Source: Gammaproteobacteria bacterium
Lineage (GTDB): Bacteria; Pseudomonadota; Gammaproteobacteria; Pseudomonadales; Pseudohongiellaceae
NCBI GenBank assembly: GCA_002694855.1
Contig: NZNL01000008.1
Coordinates: 67,348-76,830, forward strand
DNA length: 9,483 nt
Direction: 5' to 3'
Position 1 is the stretch's first letter. Every line of letters starts with the position of its first letter. This document shows, in pieces, positions 1 through 8,407 of this stretch. The position numbers were made by a program, and so were the translations under genes. The notes beneath the pieces are model-generated. The model made no database searches. It saw only the letters and a program-made list of their open reading frames with translations, and was not told where the DNA came from.

Positions 1-70
1 AGCGCAGGCTTCCTGACCTGGAACTGAAAGTAAATTGAGGCTAATCAAAGCACAGGAGTTCTCTATCCCA
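1..70. other. Short non-coding flank downstream of rng
   Basis: These 70 bases follow the rng stop codon and run to the window edge. No ATG start and no stem followed by a T-run is visible on either strand. In Enterobacteriaceae and Pseudomonas the next gene in this operon is usually the large yhdP-type membrane protein gene. It could begin just outside the window, but nothing here shows it. Confidence 0.4.
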
Positions 71-1549
71 CTAGAAGAGAACTACGTCGAATTGCTCCTG
101 AGTATACATAGGTTCCACTTCGATTTTGACCGTCTTATTTACCAATTCTTCAAGCTCGGCAAGCATATCCGATTCCTCATCGAGCAGACGGTCCACCACA
201 AACTGGGACGCTGTAACAAGTAGTACGTTATTCTCGTAAGCTCGCACGATGCGAAGAATTTCCCTGAAAATTTCGTAGCAAACAGTTTCGGCAGATTTCA
301 GGGTGCCTCTACCATCGCAAACTGGGCAATAGCTGTTTAGTATTTGACCGAGGCTCTCTCGAGTGCGCTTACGGGTCATTTCGATAAGGCCCAGTTCCGA
401 TATCCCAGTTACAGATGTACGGGCATGATCCTCCTCTAGAGCTCTATTAAAAGTGCGCTCCAGCTGACGTTGGTGTTCTGGATCTTGCATATCGATAAAG
501 TCAACGATGATTATTCCACCAAGATTTCTGACTCGTAATTGGCGGGCTATTGCAGTCGCTGCCTCAAGGTTGGTTTTCAGAATAGTTTCGGCATGATTAC
601 GATTACCGAGGTAACCCCCAGTATTAACGTCGATGGTGGTCATTGCTTCTGTCTGGTCAATAATCAAATCACCGCCGGATTTAAGCTTGACCTGCCGCCC
701 CAGCGCTTTTTTAATTTCACCTTCGAGGTTGTAAAGATCAAAGATGGGTCGGTCAGCTTCATAGTGCTCGATACTGGCCTTCAAATCGGGAATGAAATCT
801 TCCAGAAATTGGTTGATATCATCAAAGGATTCTCTGTTGTCAATGCGAATATTCTCTACTTCCTGAGTAATCAGATCTCGTACCGCGCGAATATATAAAG
901 GGACTTCCTGGTAAACTCGTTTTATGCTCTTGCTCCCAGTAATACGCTCATCCACCTTGCTCCAAAGGCGTTTCAGGAATCGAACATCTTCAAGAAGTTC
1001 TTGCCGGCTGGCCCCCTCAGCGGCAGTGCGAATTATAAACCCGCCTTTGTCCGCAAGACCTTCCAGTTCTAGGCTTTCACGCAGCTCATTCAACAGACGT
1101 TCGCGCTCTGCTTCCCCTTCCAGCCGCTGGGAAATAGCAAGGTGTGTGCTGCGTGGCAAGTAGACCAAATTTCGCGAAGGCAGCGTTATATGAGTTGTCA
1201 GCCTAGCTCCTTTGTTACTGATGGCGTCTTTCGCCACCTGAACAACTAAGGACTGCCCTTCACGCAAAAGCTCCTGTATAGCTGTATTTCCATTATCCCT
1301 GACCTCAAACCCATCATCGTCTATGATCGAAACATCTGAAGCGTGTATAAAAGCCGCTTTTTCCATACCAACATCGACAAAGGCTGCTCCCATACCCGGC
1401 ATCACACGTACTACACTTCCCTGGAACACATCCCCTACGTGTCCATGTTTGTTATGGCGCTCGACGAAAATTTCCTGCAACAGTCCGTTTCCGATCAATG
1501 CCACCCGAGTCTCCATAAGGGTAACGTTAATTAGTATTTCTTTGCTCAA
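71..1549 (-). CDS. rng: Ribonuclease G (RNase E/G family)
   Basis: RNase G is a single-strand-specific, 5'-end-sensing endoribonuclease that matures the 5' end of 16S rRNA and degrades some mRNAs. The 492-residue product is close in length to E. coli RNase G (489) and aligns throughout. It has an S1 RNA-binding domain at about residues 38-125 and the 5'-sensor/RNase H-like part with GGFIIRTAAEG at 169-179. The metal-binding aspartates correspond to D307 (TIDVNTG) and D350 (IIIVDFIDM). The zinc-link motif CPVC is at 408-411, and the C-terminus ends EQFDVVLF as in E. coli (EQFDVVMM). There is no long RNase E-type scaffold tail, so this is RNase G rather than RNase E. The start is a TTG preceded by GGAG with 6-nt spacing. 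It lies inside the end of maf (23-bp overlap), so translation is probably coupled. It is the last gene of the mre cluster seen here. Confidence 0.97.
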   Translation of the reverse strand: MSKEILINVTLMETRVALIGNGLLQEIFVERHNKHGHVGDVFQGSVVRVMPGMGAAFVDVGMEKAAFIHASDVSIIDDDGFEVRDNGNTAIQELLREGQSLVVQVAKDAISNKGARLTTHITLPSRNLVYLPRSTHLAISQRLEGEAERERLLNELRESLELEGLADKGGFIIRTAAEGASRQELLEDVRFLKRLWSKVDERITGSKSIKRVYQEVPLYIRAVRDLITQEVENIRIDNRESFDDINQFLEDFIPDLKASIEHYEADRPIFDLYNLEGEIKKALGRQVKLKSGGDLIIDQTEAMTTIDVNTGGYLGNRNHAETILKTNLEAATAIARQLRVRNLGGIIIVDFIDMQDPEHQRQLERTFNRALEEDHARTSVTGISELGLIEMTRKRTRESLGQILNSYCPVCDGRGTLKSAETVCYEIFREILRIVRAYENNVLLVTASQFVVDRLLDEESDMLAELEELVNKTVKIEVEPMYTQEQFDVVLF

Positions 1550-2150
1550 TATCCGCTCCGAAACTAGTCACGCAATTAATGCCAAATTCACTTAGTAGCT
1601 TAGCCGTTTCATATAATGGAAGACCCATGACTCCACTGTAGCTACCGTGCAGCGTTTTAACAAACACGGCTCCTAATCCTTGGATACCGTAAGCTCCCGC
1701 TTTGTCAACCGGTTCTCGGCTTTGCCAGTACGTTTCGGCTTCCTGTTCGCTGATGCGACAAATCTTTACTTTGCTCTCTGACACGCTCACCCGTTTTTTA
1801 TCCAATGTTGCTACAGCCACGGCTGTTAAAACAGAATGGGCCTTGCCCGATAGTAAGCGCAGCATCCGAAGTCCATCTTCTTTATCCTCGGGCTGCCCAA
1901 GAACCGAACCCTTAAAGACCACGACGGTATCCCCACCAATAACCAAGCTAGTGGCTTCATCGGTCAGTGCAGCCTGCGCAGCTTGTACTTTTTCTACAGC
2001 CATCCGCCGCACGAAATCAATAGGTACCTCGCCGGGATGTTGGATCTCATCAATATTCTGCAAAGCCACGGTGAACTCCAACCCAAGCTGAGACAGTAAC
2101 TGTCGTCGACGCGAAGAGGCGGAAGCTAGAATGATTTGAGGACTTGTCAT
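1527..2150 (-). CDS. maf: Maf/YhdE-type nucleoside triphosphate pyrophosphatase
   Basis: Maf proteins hydrolyse NTPs (dTTP and UTP for the YhdE type, also modified nucleotides) to NMP and pyrophosphate; overexpression affects septation in Bacillus. Numbered from the upstream GTG at 2159, the nucleotide-binding start is LASASSRRR (11-19), the acidic GGDTVVV segment is at 75-81 with putative catalytic D77, and the specificity segment is DKAGAYGIQG (152-161). I prefer the ATG at 2150 (207 residues), because it gives MTSPQIILAS, which lines up with MTSLYLAS of E. coli YhdE. The GTG would add three residues. Neither start has a convincing Shine-Dalgarno sequence. One oddity is a Gln (GQPED, residue 89) at the place of the family's conserved Lys (E. 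coli K82). The gene lies between mreD and rng and overlaps the rng start. Confidence 0.95.
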   Translation of the reverse strand: MTSPQIILASASSRRRQLLSQLGLEFTVALQNIDEIQHPGEVPIDFVRRMAVEKVQAAQAALTDEATSLVIGGDTVVVFKGSVLGQPEDKEDGLRMLRLLSGKAHSVLTAVAVATLDKKRVSVSESKVKICRISEQEAETYWQSREPVDKAGAYGIQGLGAVFVKTLHGSYSGVMGLPLYETAKLLSEFGINCVTSFGADIEQRNTN

Positions 2151-2154
2151 GACT

Positions 2155-2179
2155 TGCACTACAGCACGCGCTTAGTGCA
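2155..2179 (-). promoter_or_regulatory. Hairpin over the mreD stop / maf start junction
   Basis: A perfect 7-bp inverted repeat, TGCACTA / TAGTGCA, has an 11-nt loop. In the mRNA it covers the mreD stop codon (2172-2174), the short intergenic gap and the upstream alternative GTG of maf. It has no T-run after it, so it is not an intrinsic terminator. It could limit ribosome access to maf or mark an mRNA processing site; this role is inference from position only. Confidence 0.4.
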
Positions 2180-2660
2180 CGTCAAAACTTCGCCGTATCT
2201 GTCTGAGCAAGTAAAACAATGAAGGCCAGACGACCGCACTTGTTAATGCGGCCATAAGAAACATCTGATTAGACGGCACGGTTTGTCCAGTCAGGATTTG
2301 TAACCAGTGACAAAACATCAGATTCAGCCCAACCAGTGCTAGCACCATTCCAGCCTGCTGTAACGAAGAAAACATCCGGAGCCTCAGGTGCAAACTGAGC
2401 GTGACGTAAGCAATTATAACCAAAGCCATTGCGTTCAGACCCAGGATAGAGCCTTCTAAGATGTCTAGGACAAGTCCTGCAACCCAAGCGAAACCGATCC
2501 CGATGCGATAGGGAAGGGCCATCGCCCAGTAAATGAGTACCATCGGCACCCATTCAGGACGCCAGTTCATTCCCCATTGCGGAAACGGCAAGATAGCCAG
2601 CAAGTAGGCGATAAAAAAAGTGAAAAATATCACCCAGCTAGCATGTGCTTTTCGCTGCAT
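2172..2660 (-). CDS. mreD: Rod shape-determining protein MreD
   Basis: MreD is the integral inner-membrane partner of MreC and part of the elongasome that links MreB filaments to RodA/PBP2 peptidoglycan synthesis. The product is 162 residues, the same length as E. coli MreD. It is very hydrophobic, with about five to six membrane segments (roughly 8-26, 35-50, 52-68, 72-92, 102-122 and 132-152). The family-typical RPEW/VPMVLIYW segment after the first helix is at about 34-45. A short basic C-terminus (RQIRRSFDVH) should be cytoplasmic. The ATG follows the mreC stop by 2 bp, and GGAG sits 5 nt before it, overlapping the end of mreC, so it is probably translationally coupled to mreC. Identity rests on topology, length and the invariant mreB-mreC-mreD order. 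Confidence 0.94.
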   Translation of the reverse strand: MQRKAHASWVIFFTFFIAYLLAILPFPQWGMNWRPEWVPMVLIYWAMALPYRIGIGFAWVAGLVLDILEGSILGLNAMALVIIAYVTLSLHLRLRMFSSLQQAGMVLALVGLNLMFCHWLQILTGQTVPSNQMFLMAALTSAVVWPSLFYLLRQIRRSFDVH

Positions 2661-2662
2661 AG

Positions 2663-3601
2663 CTACTCCAGCTGGCCTGCGGATTCTGTTTCATTTTTCG
2701 CCCCCTGGCTATTTCTACCAGCAGGCAATAAAGTTTTATCGGATTCTATGTAATCCGTTGCTGGATCAACGACATTATCCTGATTAAAAACCAGCATGAC
2801 GTGGCGAGTACTATTTATCTGGGCTAAGGGCCTAGCCCTAACTGTGGCAAATTCCTGACCTGGGTCTACATATACACTGATAATTTCAGCAACTGGGTAA
2901 TTCTTGGGATAAATCTGGCCCATTCCAGAGCTCACTAACAGATCTCCTGCGAGTATATCTTGAGTCTGGGTAACAAATTCAAGCTCCAGCTCCGTCGGGT
3001 TGGTTCGACTTCCTCGCGCCAGAGCTCGTTCGCCATTTCGGTTTACCTCAATCGGTGTGACATGATGAGAATCAGTAATAAGTAATATCCAGCTCGTGAA
3101 AGGTAGCACTTCATCTACTTGACCCATTAGTCCATTAGCATCCAGTAGGGGTTGACCGGCAAATACACCATCTCGGGCTCCTTTATTGATCAATACCCGT
3201 TTCGAGTACGGATCAGGCGAAATATTAATTATCTCCGCTGGCATTACCTCCCCCTCGATTACCTGAGTCGCATCGTTGAGTTCGAGTAGCCGGCTATTCT
3301 CACTAGCTAGGCTTTCTAGCAATTGCAATTCCTGTTGGGCGACCAGTAATTCCTCTCTTAGATATTCGTTCTCTTCCAGCAGATCGGTGCGGGACACGAA
3401 GACATCGTCTATCCAAAGGGAAACACGAGTAGGGATATCAGAAACCCAATAGATGGGCGTGGTTGCATAACCGAGACCAAATCGGACTTTTTCAAGATAA
3501 CCGAAACGGTTATCAGCAAACATGATACACACTGATAATAGGAGAAAGGCGAGAGTCCGGTATCCCAGTGCAACGCCTTTTATGAACAGGGTCTTATCTA
3601 T
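2663..3601 (-). CDS. mreC: Rod shape-determining protein MreC (apparent ATA start)
   Basis: MreC is a bitopic inner-membrane protein whose periplasmic part activates PBP2/RodA and connects them with MreB. With the start at 3601 the product is 312 residues. It has a short basic N-terminus, one membrane segment at about 14-29 (RTLAFLLLSVCIMFA), a leucine/glutamate-rich coiled coil at about 70-110, and the paired beta-barrel domain with SPDPYS, NKGARDGV and FTSWILLITDSHH. The N-terminus DKTLFIKG.ALG.R aligns with the usual MKPLF.KGPSLG.R of Pseudomonas-type MreC. That places the start at ATA (3599-3601), with TGAGGT (3611-3616) at proper spacing. The in-frame TGA at 3614-3616 excludes any earlier start. 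The first ordinary start is GTG at 3530-3532, inside the membrane helix and without a ribosome binding site. The gene identity is secure; the start codon is unusual and could also be a point mutation or sequence error. Confidence 0.9.
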   Translation of the reverse strand: MDKTLFIKGVALGYRTLAFLLLSVCIMFADNRFGYLEKVRFGLGYATTPIYWVSDIPTRVSLWIDDVFVSRTDLLEENEYLREELLVAQQELQLLESLASENSRLLELNDATQVIEGEVMPAEIINISPDPYSKRVLINKGARDGVFAGQPLLDANGLMGQVDEVLPFTSWILLITDSHHVTPIEVNRNGERALARGSRTNPTELELEFVTQTQDILAGDLLVSSGMGQIYPKNYPVAEIISVYVDPGQEFATVRARPLAQINSTRHVMLVFNQDNVVDPATDYIESDKTLLPAGRNSQGAKNETESAGQLE

Positions 3602-3610
3602 GGCTGGACT

Positions 3611-3616
3611 ACCTCA
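3611..3616 (-). promoter_or_regulatory. mreC Shine-Dalgarno sequence (decides the start)
   Basis: TGAGGT lies 9 nt upstream of the ATA codon at 3599-3601 and overlaps the last in-frame stop (TGA). No comparable purine-rich site precedes the internal GTG at 3530-3532 or ATG at 3521-3523. The bases before those read TTTCTCCTA, the opposite of a ribosome binding site. This favours initiation at 3601. Confidence 0.5.
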
Positions 3617-3682
3617 GGTTTGGATAGCAGAAATTATAGAATCTGCCCTAACCGGCGTAAATGAGCGTTTTCGCTTAGACCA

Positions 3683-4774
<1,092 letters not shown>

Positions 4775-4789
4775 TTATTAAGGCGGCAA

Positions 4790-4812
4790 GTACCCCCAAT
4801 GATTTAGGGTAC
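4790..4812 (-). repeat. Small inverted repeat in the mreB leader
   Basis: Perfect 6-bp arms GTACCC (4790-4795) and GGGTAC (4807-4812) flank 11 bases, 64 bp upstream of the mreB start codon. If mreB is transcribed from the candidate promoter near 4891-4896, this would be a hairpin in the mRNA leader. It could equally be an operator or chance. Confidence 0.3.
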
Positions 4813-4890
4813 GCTGAGGAATTGTCGTATTCTTTAGTAACGATCAAATGTGACTAATGAAATCACCTTGAACCTTAGACCGCGAGATTT

Positions 4891-4896
4891 ACTATA
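4891..4896 (-). promoter_or_regulatory. Candidate -10 box for the mreBCD-maf-rng cluster
   Basis: On the minus strand these bases read TATAGT, five of six matches to the sigma70 -10 consensus. The -35 is poor (TTCACC-like at short spacing, or TTGAAA at about 21 nt). Transcription would start near 4884 and give a leader of about 158 nt before mreB. Other weak -10-like sequences exist closer to mreB, so this is only a candidate. Confidence 0.28.
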
Positions 4897-4899
4897 AGT

Positions 4900-4930
4900 T
4901 TGGCCTAAGTAGGTGAATTTCAAGTATAAT
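4900..4930 (+). promoter_or_regulatory. Candidate sigma70 promoter of gatCAB
   Basis: A perfect TATAAT is at 4925-4930. The best -35 match is TTGGCC (4900-4905) with a long 19-nt spacer, so the promoter would rest mainly on its -10 box. Transcription would start near 4937, about 124 nt before the gatC ATG. A second weaker pair, TTGAAC (4868-4873) and TATAAG (4893-4898), is also spaced by 19 nt. Confidence 0.45.
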
Positions 4931-5060
4931 CTCGCCTCTTCGCGATTAGGCGCACTCTAGCAACCGTAAAGAGTTAGAGCAAGTGGCACTCGGCATTTAA
5001 TTGAGTCAACAAACCCTGCTCCTGCTCTTTCCTAGCACTGGTTTCTTCGGGAGTTATTGG

Positions 5061-5348
5061 ATGGCTTTAGATAAGTCTGAAGTAGAAAAGATCGCCCATT
5101 TGGCTCGGCTGCATATCAGTAGAACTGAGGCTGAAGGGGTGATGAGCCGCATTACTGACATCCTGGCCCTTATCGACCAGATGCAAACAGTTAACACAGA
5201 TGATATCGAACCACTGGCGCACCCATTGGACGCACTGCAGCGCCTACGCGCCGATGAGGTCACTGAAGTAATTCATTACGATGACTTGCAATCTTTAGCA
5301 CCAGAAGCCCGCGACGGACTGTACTTGGTTCCCAAAGTTATCGAGTAA
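5061..5348 (+). CDS. gatC: Asp-tRNA(Asn)/Glu-tRNA(Gln) amidotransferase subunit C
   Basis: GatC is the small subunit that wraps around and stabilises GatA in the GatCAB complex. The product has 95 residues, the size usual in Pseudomonas. Family features are the N-terminal helix [17 protein letters not shown], the helix ending [19 protein letters not shown] (about 37-55), the segment RLRADEV (61-67) and the conserved end [10 protein letters not shown] (86-95). The ATG at 5061 is chosen because it follows GGGAG by 7 nt and matches the family N-terminus. An in-frame TTG at 5001 would add 20 unconserved residues. It is the first gene of the plus-strand operon, 40 bp ahead of gatA. Confidence 0.96.
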   Translation: MALDKSEVEKIAHLARLHISRTEAEGVMSRITDILALIDQMQTVNTDDIEPLAHPLDALQRLRADEVTEVIHYDDLQSLAPEARDGLYLVPKVIE

Positions 5349-5368
5349 GACCTGGCTGGTATTACAGA

Positions 5369-5392
5369 ATGAAGGGAACCGTTATCCGATGA
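5369..5392 (+). other. Seven-codon reading frame ending on the gatA start
   Basis: An ATG at 5369 opens the frame MKGTVIR, whose TGA (5390-5392) overlaps the gatA start as ATGA. It lies wholly in the gatC-gatA gap. Its own ribosome binding site is weak, and the AAGGGA inside it is the likely gatA site, 12 nt from the gatA ATG. It may be chance, or a mini-cistron that delivers terminating ribosomes to gatA. Confidence 0.25.
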
Positions 5393-6849
5393 TCGAAAAA
5401 ACCGTTGCCGAAATTGCCGTCGCTCTCAACGCTGGTGACATATCCAGCGTTGAACTGACACAGACTTATCTAGATCGCATTACACAGTTCAATGGAGAGC
5501 TTAATGCCTATATAACTGTGTGTGCAGATTCTGCCCTAAGACAGGCAAAAACAGCCGATGAGAAACGTGCTAAAGGCAGCAATTCTCCCCTGCTCGGCGT
5601 ACCCCTGGCTCATAAAGATATATTTTGTACGAATGGTGTAACTACCACTTGCGGTTCACGTATGTTGCATAATTTCGTAGCGCCTTATGATGCGACTGTT
5701 GTTGAGAAATTCAATGATGCTGGTGCGGTCATGCTGGGAAAGACAAACATGGACGAATTCGCCATGGGTTCTTCCAATGAGACCAGTTTCTTCGGGCCAG
5801 TGAAAAACCCTTGGGACACGAAGCGTGTGCCTGGAGGCTCGTCAGGTGGATCGGCTGTTGCCGTTGCCGCTGACCTTTGTGCCATGGCTACTGGTACCGA
5901 TACCGGAGGTTCTATCCGACAACCCGCAGCCTTCTGCGGTATTACTGGGTTCAAGCCCAGTTATGGGAGAGTATCTCGCTGGGGAATGATTGCCTTTGCC
6001 TCCAGCTTGGACCAGGCAGGCCCATTGTGCAAAACTGCTGAAGATGCTGCTCTTATGACTAATGTAATGGCAGGCTTAGATAAGAAAGACTCTACCAGCA
6101 TCGATAAACCGGTAGAAGATTATACTGCATCACTAAGTAATTCTTTGAATGGTTTGAAAATTGGCGTTCCAAAACAGCACTTTGCCGAAGGTCTGACCGC
6201 AGGGGTGGAACAAACCATACGCGAAGCACTGAAAGAATACGAAAATCTCGGCGCTACGATTACAGAAATCGATCTTCCCAATAATCATTTATCTGTTAGC
6301 GCATATTATGTGATCGCTCCCGCAGAAGCTTCCGCAAATCTTTCCCGCTATGACGGTGTGCGTTACGGCTATCGTTGCGAAGATCCCGCTGATCTTGAAG
6401 ATATGTACAAGCGAACACGCAGCGAAGGGTTCGGAGAGGAAGTCAAGCGCCGTATCATGGTCGGCACCTATGCCCTATCAGCAGGTTTCTACGATGCATA
6501 CTACAGAAAAGCCCAGAAGATCCGGAGACTAATCAAGAATGATTTTATAGACGCATTTGACGAAGTCGATGTAATTATCGGGCCCACTTCACCTCATACG
6601 GCATTTGAAATAGGTACCAAGACTGACCCAGTAACCATGTACCTTGAAGATATTTACACTATTGCGGTAAACCTGGCCGGCCTTCCTGGCATCTCAATTC
6701 CGGCGGGCATGGCCGACGGACTTCCAGTTGGTATGCATATTGTGGGCAGTGACTTTGCAGAAGCGAAAGTACTGAACGTGGCCCACCAGTTCCAGCAGCA
6801 GACCGATTGGCACCAGCATAAGCCAACTGCATTTGGGAAAGAGAACTGA
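5389..6849 (+). CDS. gatA: Asp-tRNA(Asn)/Glu-tRNA(Gln) amidotransferase subunit A
   Basis: GatA is the glutaminase subunit. It releases ammonia from glutamine (or asparagine) and passes it to GatB for amidation of mischarged Asp-tRNA(Asn) or Glu-tRNA(Gln). The 486-residue product has the full amidase-signature domain. The Ser-cisSer-Lys triad is intact: K76 in GVPLAHKD, the cis-Ser S151 in GGSSGGSA, and nucleophile S175 in [10 protein letters not shown]. Spacings are the same as in S. aureus GatA (K79, S154, S178). The C-terminal part has the family segments [12 protein letters not shown] and [13 protein letters not shown]. The ATG at 5389 gives the standard N-terminus. The gene lies between gatC and gatB, with only 2 bp before gatB, so the three subunits should be made from one transcript. 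Confidence 0.98.
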   Translation: MIEKTVAEIAVALNAGDISSVELTQTYLDRITQFNGELNAYITVCADSALRQAKTADEKRAKGSNSPLLGVPLAHKDIFCTNGVTTTCGSRMLHNFVAPYDATVVEKFNDAGAVMLGKTNMDEFAMGSSNETSFFGPVKNPWDTKRVPGGSSGGSAVAVAADLCAMATGTDTGGSIRQPAAFCGITGFKPSYGRVSRWGMIAFASSLDQAGPLCKTAEDAALMTNVMAGLDKKDSTSIDKPVEDYTASLSNSLNGLKIGVPKQHFAEGLTAGVEQTIREALKEYENLGATITEIDLPNNHLSVSAYYVIAPAEASANLSRYDGVRYGYRCEDPADLEDMYKRTRSEGFGEEVKRRIMVGTYALSAGFYDAYYRKAQKIRRLIKNDFIDAFDEVDVIIGPTSPHTAFEIGTKTDPVTMYLEDIYTIAVNLAGLPGISIPAGMADGLPVGMHIVGSDFAEAKVLNVAHQFQQQTDWHQHKPTAFGKEN

Positions 6850-6851
6850 GC

Positions 6852-8282
6852 ATGGAATGGGAAACCGTTATAGGACTAGAAGTCCACGTTCAGCTCTCTA
6901 CCGAATCCAAACTATTTTCAAGTGCGCCCACCCAATTTGGAGCGGAACCTAATACCCAGGCAAATATCTACGACCTCGCCCTGCCGGGTGTACTCCCTGT
7001 GCTCAACCGAGACGCGCTAAAGCATGCCGTAAAGTTTGGCCTCGCTATCAACGCATCGATTAGCAACACATCGATATTTGATCGCAAAAATTATTTCTAT
7101 CCGGATTTGCCGAAAGGTTACCAAATCAGCCAGCTGGATTTTCCCACCGTCGGTAAAGGGTCGCTGACGATTACTCTGGAAGACGGCGAAGAAAAAATTA
7201 TCGGTGTAACACGTGCACACATGGAAGAAGATGCTGGCAAGTCTTTGCACGAAGATTTTCACGGTATGTCGGGTATTGATCTAAATCGGGCTGGCACCCC
7301 ACTTCTTGAAATCGTTTCAGAGCCGGATTTGCGGAGCGCCAGAGAGGCGGTGACCTACTTAAAGAAATTGCATTCCATAATTCGTTACCTGGACATTTCA
7401 GATGCCATCATGGCGCAGGGGTCCATGCGTTGTGATGCCAATGTTTCGATACGCCCCATGGGTGAAACTGAACTTGGTACTCGCACCGAAATCAAAAACA
7501 TTAACTCTTTTCGCTTCGTGGAAAAAGCCATTAATTACGAGGTCCAACGCCAACAAGATATTATCCAAGATGGTGGCCGGATTGTTCAGGAAACCCGATT
7601 ATATGACGCACATCGGGATGAGACACGAACCATGCGCAGCAAGGAAGTTGCGAATGACTATCGTTACTTCCCCGAACCTGATTTGCTTCCGATTGTTATC
7701 GATCAGGCGTTTGTCAATTCCATTCGGGCAACATTGCCGGAGCTACCCGATGCCAAGAAAACCCGTTTTGCCAAAGAATTCGGCCTTAATGATTACGATG
7801 CCAGCGTGCTAACCAATAACCGCGACATGGCAGACTATTTCGAATGCGTTGCCAAAAGCAGCGGTGATGCCAAGCTTGCTGCTAACTGGGTTGCTGGCGA
7901 ACTTCAGGCATTGCTGAAAAAGAACAATTGGGAAATAAAGGAGTCACCCATCCAAGCTGATCGTTTGGCAACATTGATCGCACGAATCAAGGACAACACT
8001 ATTTCAGGCAAGATTGCCAAGACAGTTTTCGAAGCCATGATCAAAGATTCCTCCAATGTGGACGACATCATCGAGGCAAAGGGATTAAAACAGATTACTG
8101 ATATTGGAGAGATAGCGAAACTAGTGAACGAAATCATCGCCAATAATCCCGAGCAAGTGGAGCAATTCAGAGAAGGTAAGGAGCAGGTGCTGAGTTACCT
8201 TGTAGGACAGGCCATGAAGTTATCAAGAGGCAAAGCTAACCCTGCTCAGGTTAATCAGATCTTGAGAGAAAAACTCAAATAG
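6852..8282 (+). CDS. gatB: Asp-tRNA(Asn)/Glu-tRNA(Gln) amidotransferase subunit B
   Basis: GatB binds the mischarged tRNA, activates the side-chain carboxylate with ATP and transfers ammonia from GatA. The 476 residues are normal for the family. The N-terminal kinase-like cradle shows IGLEVHVQL (7-15, with E10 and H12 at the metal site), [45 protein letters not shown] and [23 protein letters not shown] appears here as [10 protein letters not shown]. The C-terminal helical and YqeY-like tail domain that contacts the tRNA ends [20 protein letters not shown]. The ATG lies 2 bp after the gatA stop. It is the last gene of the operon. Whether the enzyme serves Asn, Gln or both cannot be told without knowing if the genome has AsnRS and GlnRS. 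Confidence 0.98.
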   Translation: MEWETVIGLEVHVQLSTESKLFSSAPTQFGAEPNTQANIYDLALPGVLPVLNRDALKHAVKFGLAINASISNTSIFDRKNYFYPDLPKGYQISQLDFPTVGKGSLTITLEDGEEKIIGVTRAHMEEDAGKSLHEDFHGMSGIDLNRAGTPLLEIVSEPDLRSAREAVTYLKKLHSIIRYLDISDAIMAQGSMRCDANVSIRPMGETELGTRTEIKNINSFRFVEKAINYEVQRQQDIIQDGGRIVQETRLYDAHRDETRTMRSKEVANDYRYFPEPDLLPIVIDQAFVNSIRATLPELPDAKKTRFAKEFGLNDYDASVLTNNRDMADYFECVAKSSGDAKLAANWVAGELQALLKKNNWEIKESPIQADRLATLIARIKDNTISGKIAKTVFEAMIKDSSNVDDIIEAKGLKQITDIGEIAKLVNEIIANNPEQVEQFREGKEQVLSYLVGQAMKLSRGKANPAQVNQILREKLK

Positions 8283-8407
8283 CAGAACCCATCACAGCAA
8301 GCTTCCCTGAAGTGGTAGTATTTTATCCGAGCAAAACCTGCTTCATGTGAATACCTGGTCATTACTATCTCCGAGCGGAAAAGAATTCGCAAAAGGCAAT
8401 TAAACGA

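Larger units (their letters stand above)
4882..4935. repeat. Inverted repeat overlapping the divergent -10 boxes
   Basis: Arms GCGAGATT (4882-4889) and AATCTCGC (4928-4935) are perfect complements separated by 38 bases. The match continues as TACT after a one-base offset (GCGAGATT-TACT against GCGAGATTATACT). Each arm lies next to a candidate -10 box reading outward. It may be a shared operator or simply two similar promoter downstream sequences in mirror arrangement. Confidence 0.4.

Noticed and set aside
539..1163. Plus-strand open frames inside rng
   Set aside because: They have low-complexity Ser/Arg-rich or unremarkable translations and are the complement of a clearly conserved gene. 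The same applies to the open frames opposite maf, mreD, mreB, gatA and gatB.
4933..4952. CGCCT/AGGCG hairpin in the gatC leader as an attenuator
   Set aside because: It has only 5 bp with a 10-nt loop, no T-run, and no alternative pairing that I can see.
5001..5060. Longer gatC starting at TTG 5001
   Set aside because: The extra 20 residues do not match the family, while ATG 5061 has a good GGGAG site and gives the usual 95-residue protein.
8283..8407. Terminator after gatB or promoter for the small gene
   Set aside because: A CTTC/GAAG stem of 4 bp near 8303 before TATTTTAT is too weak to call. A TTCATG/TACTAT pair (8342-8368) has only a 15-nt spacer. Neither is good enough to list as a feature.
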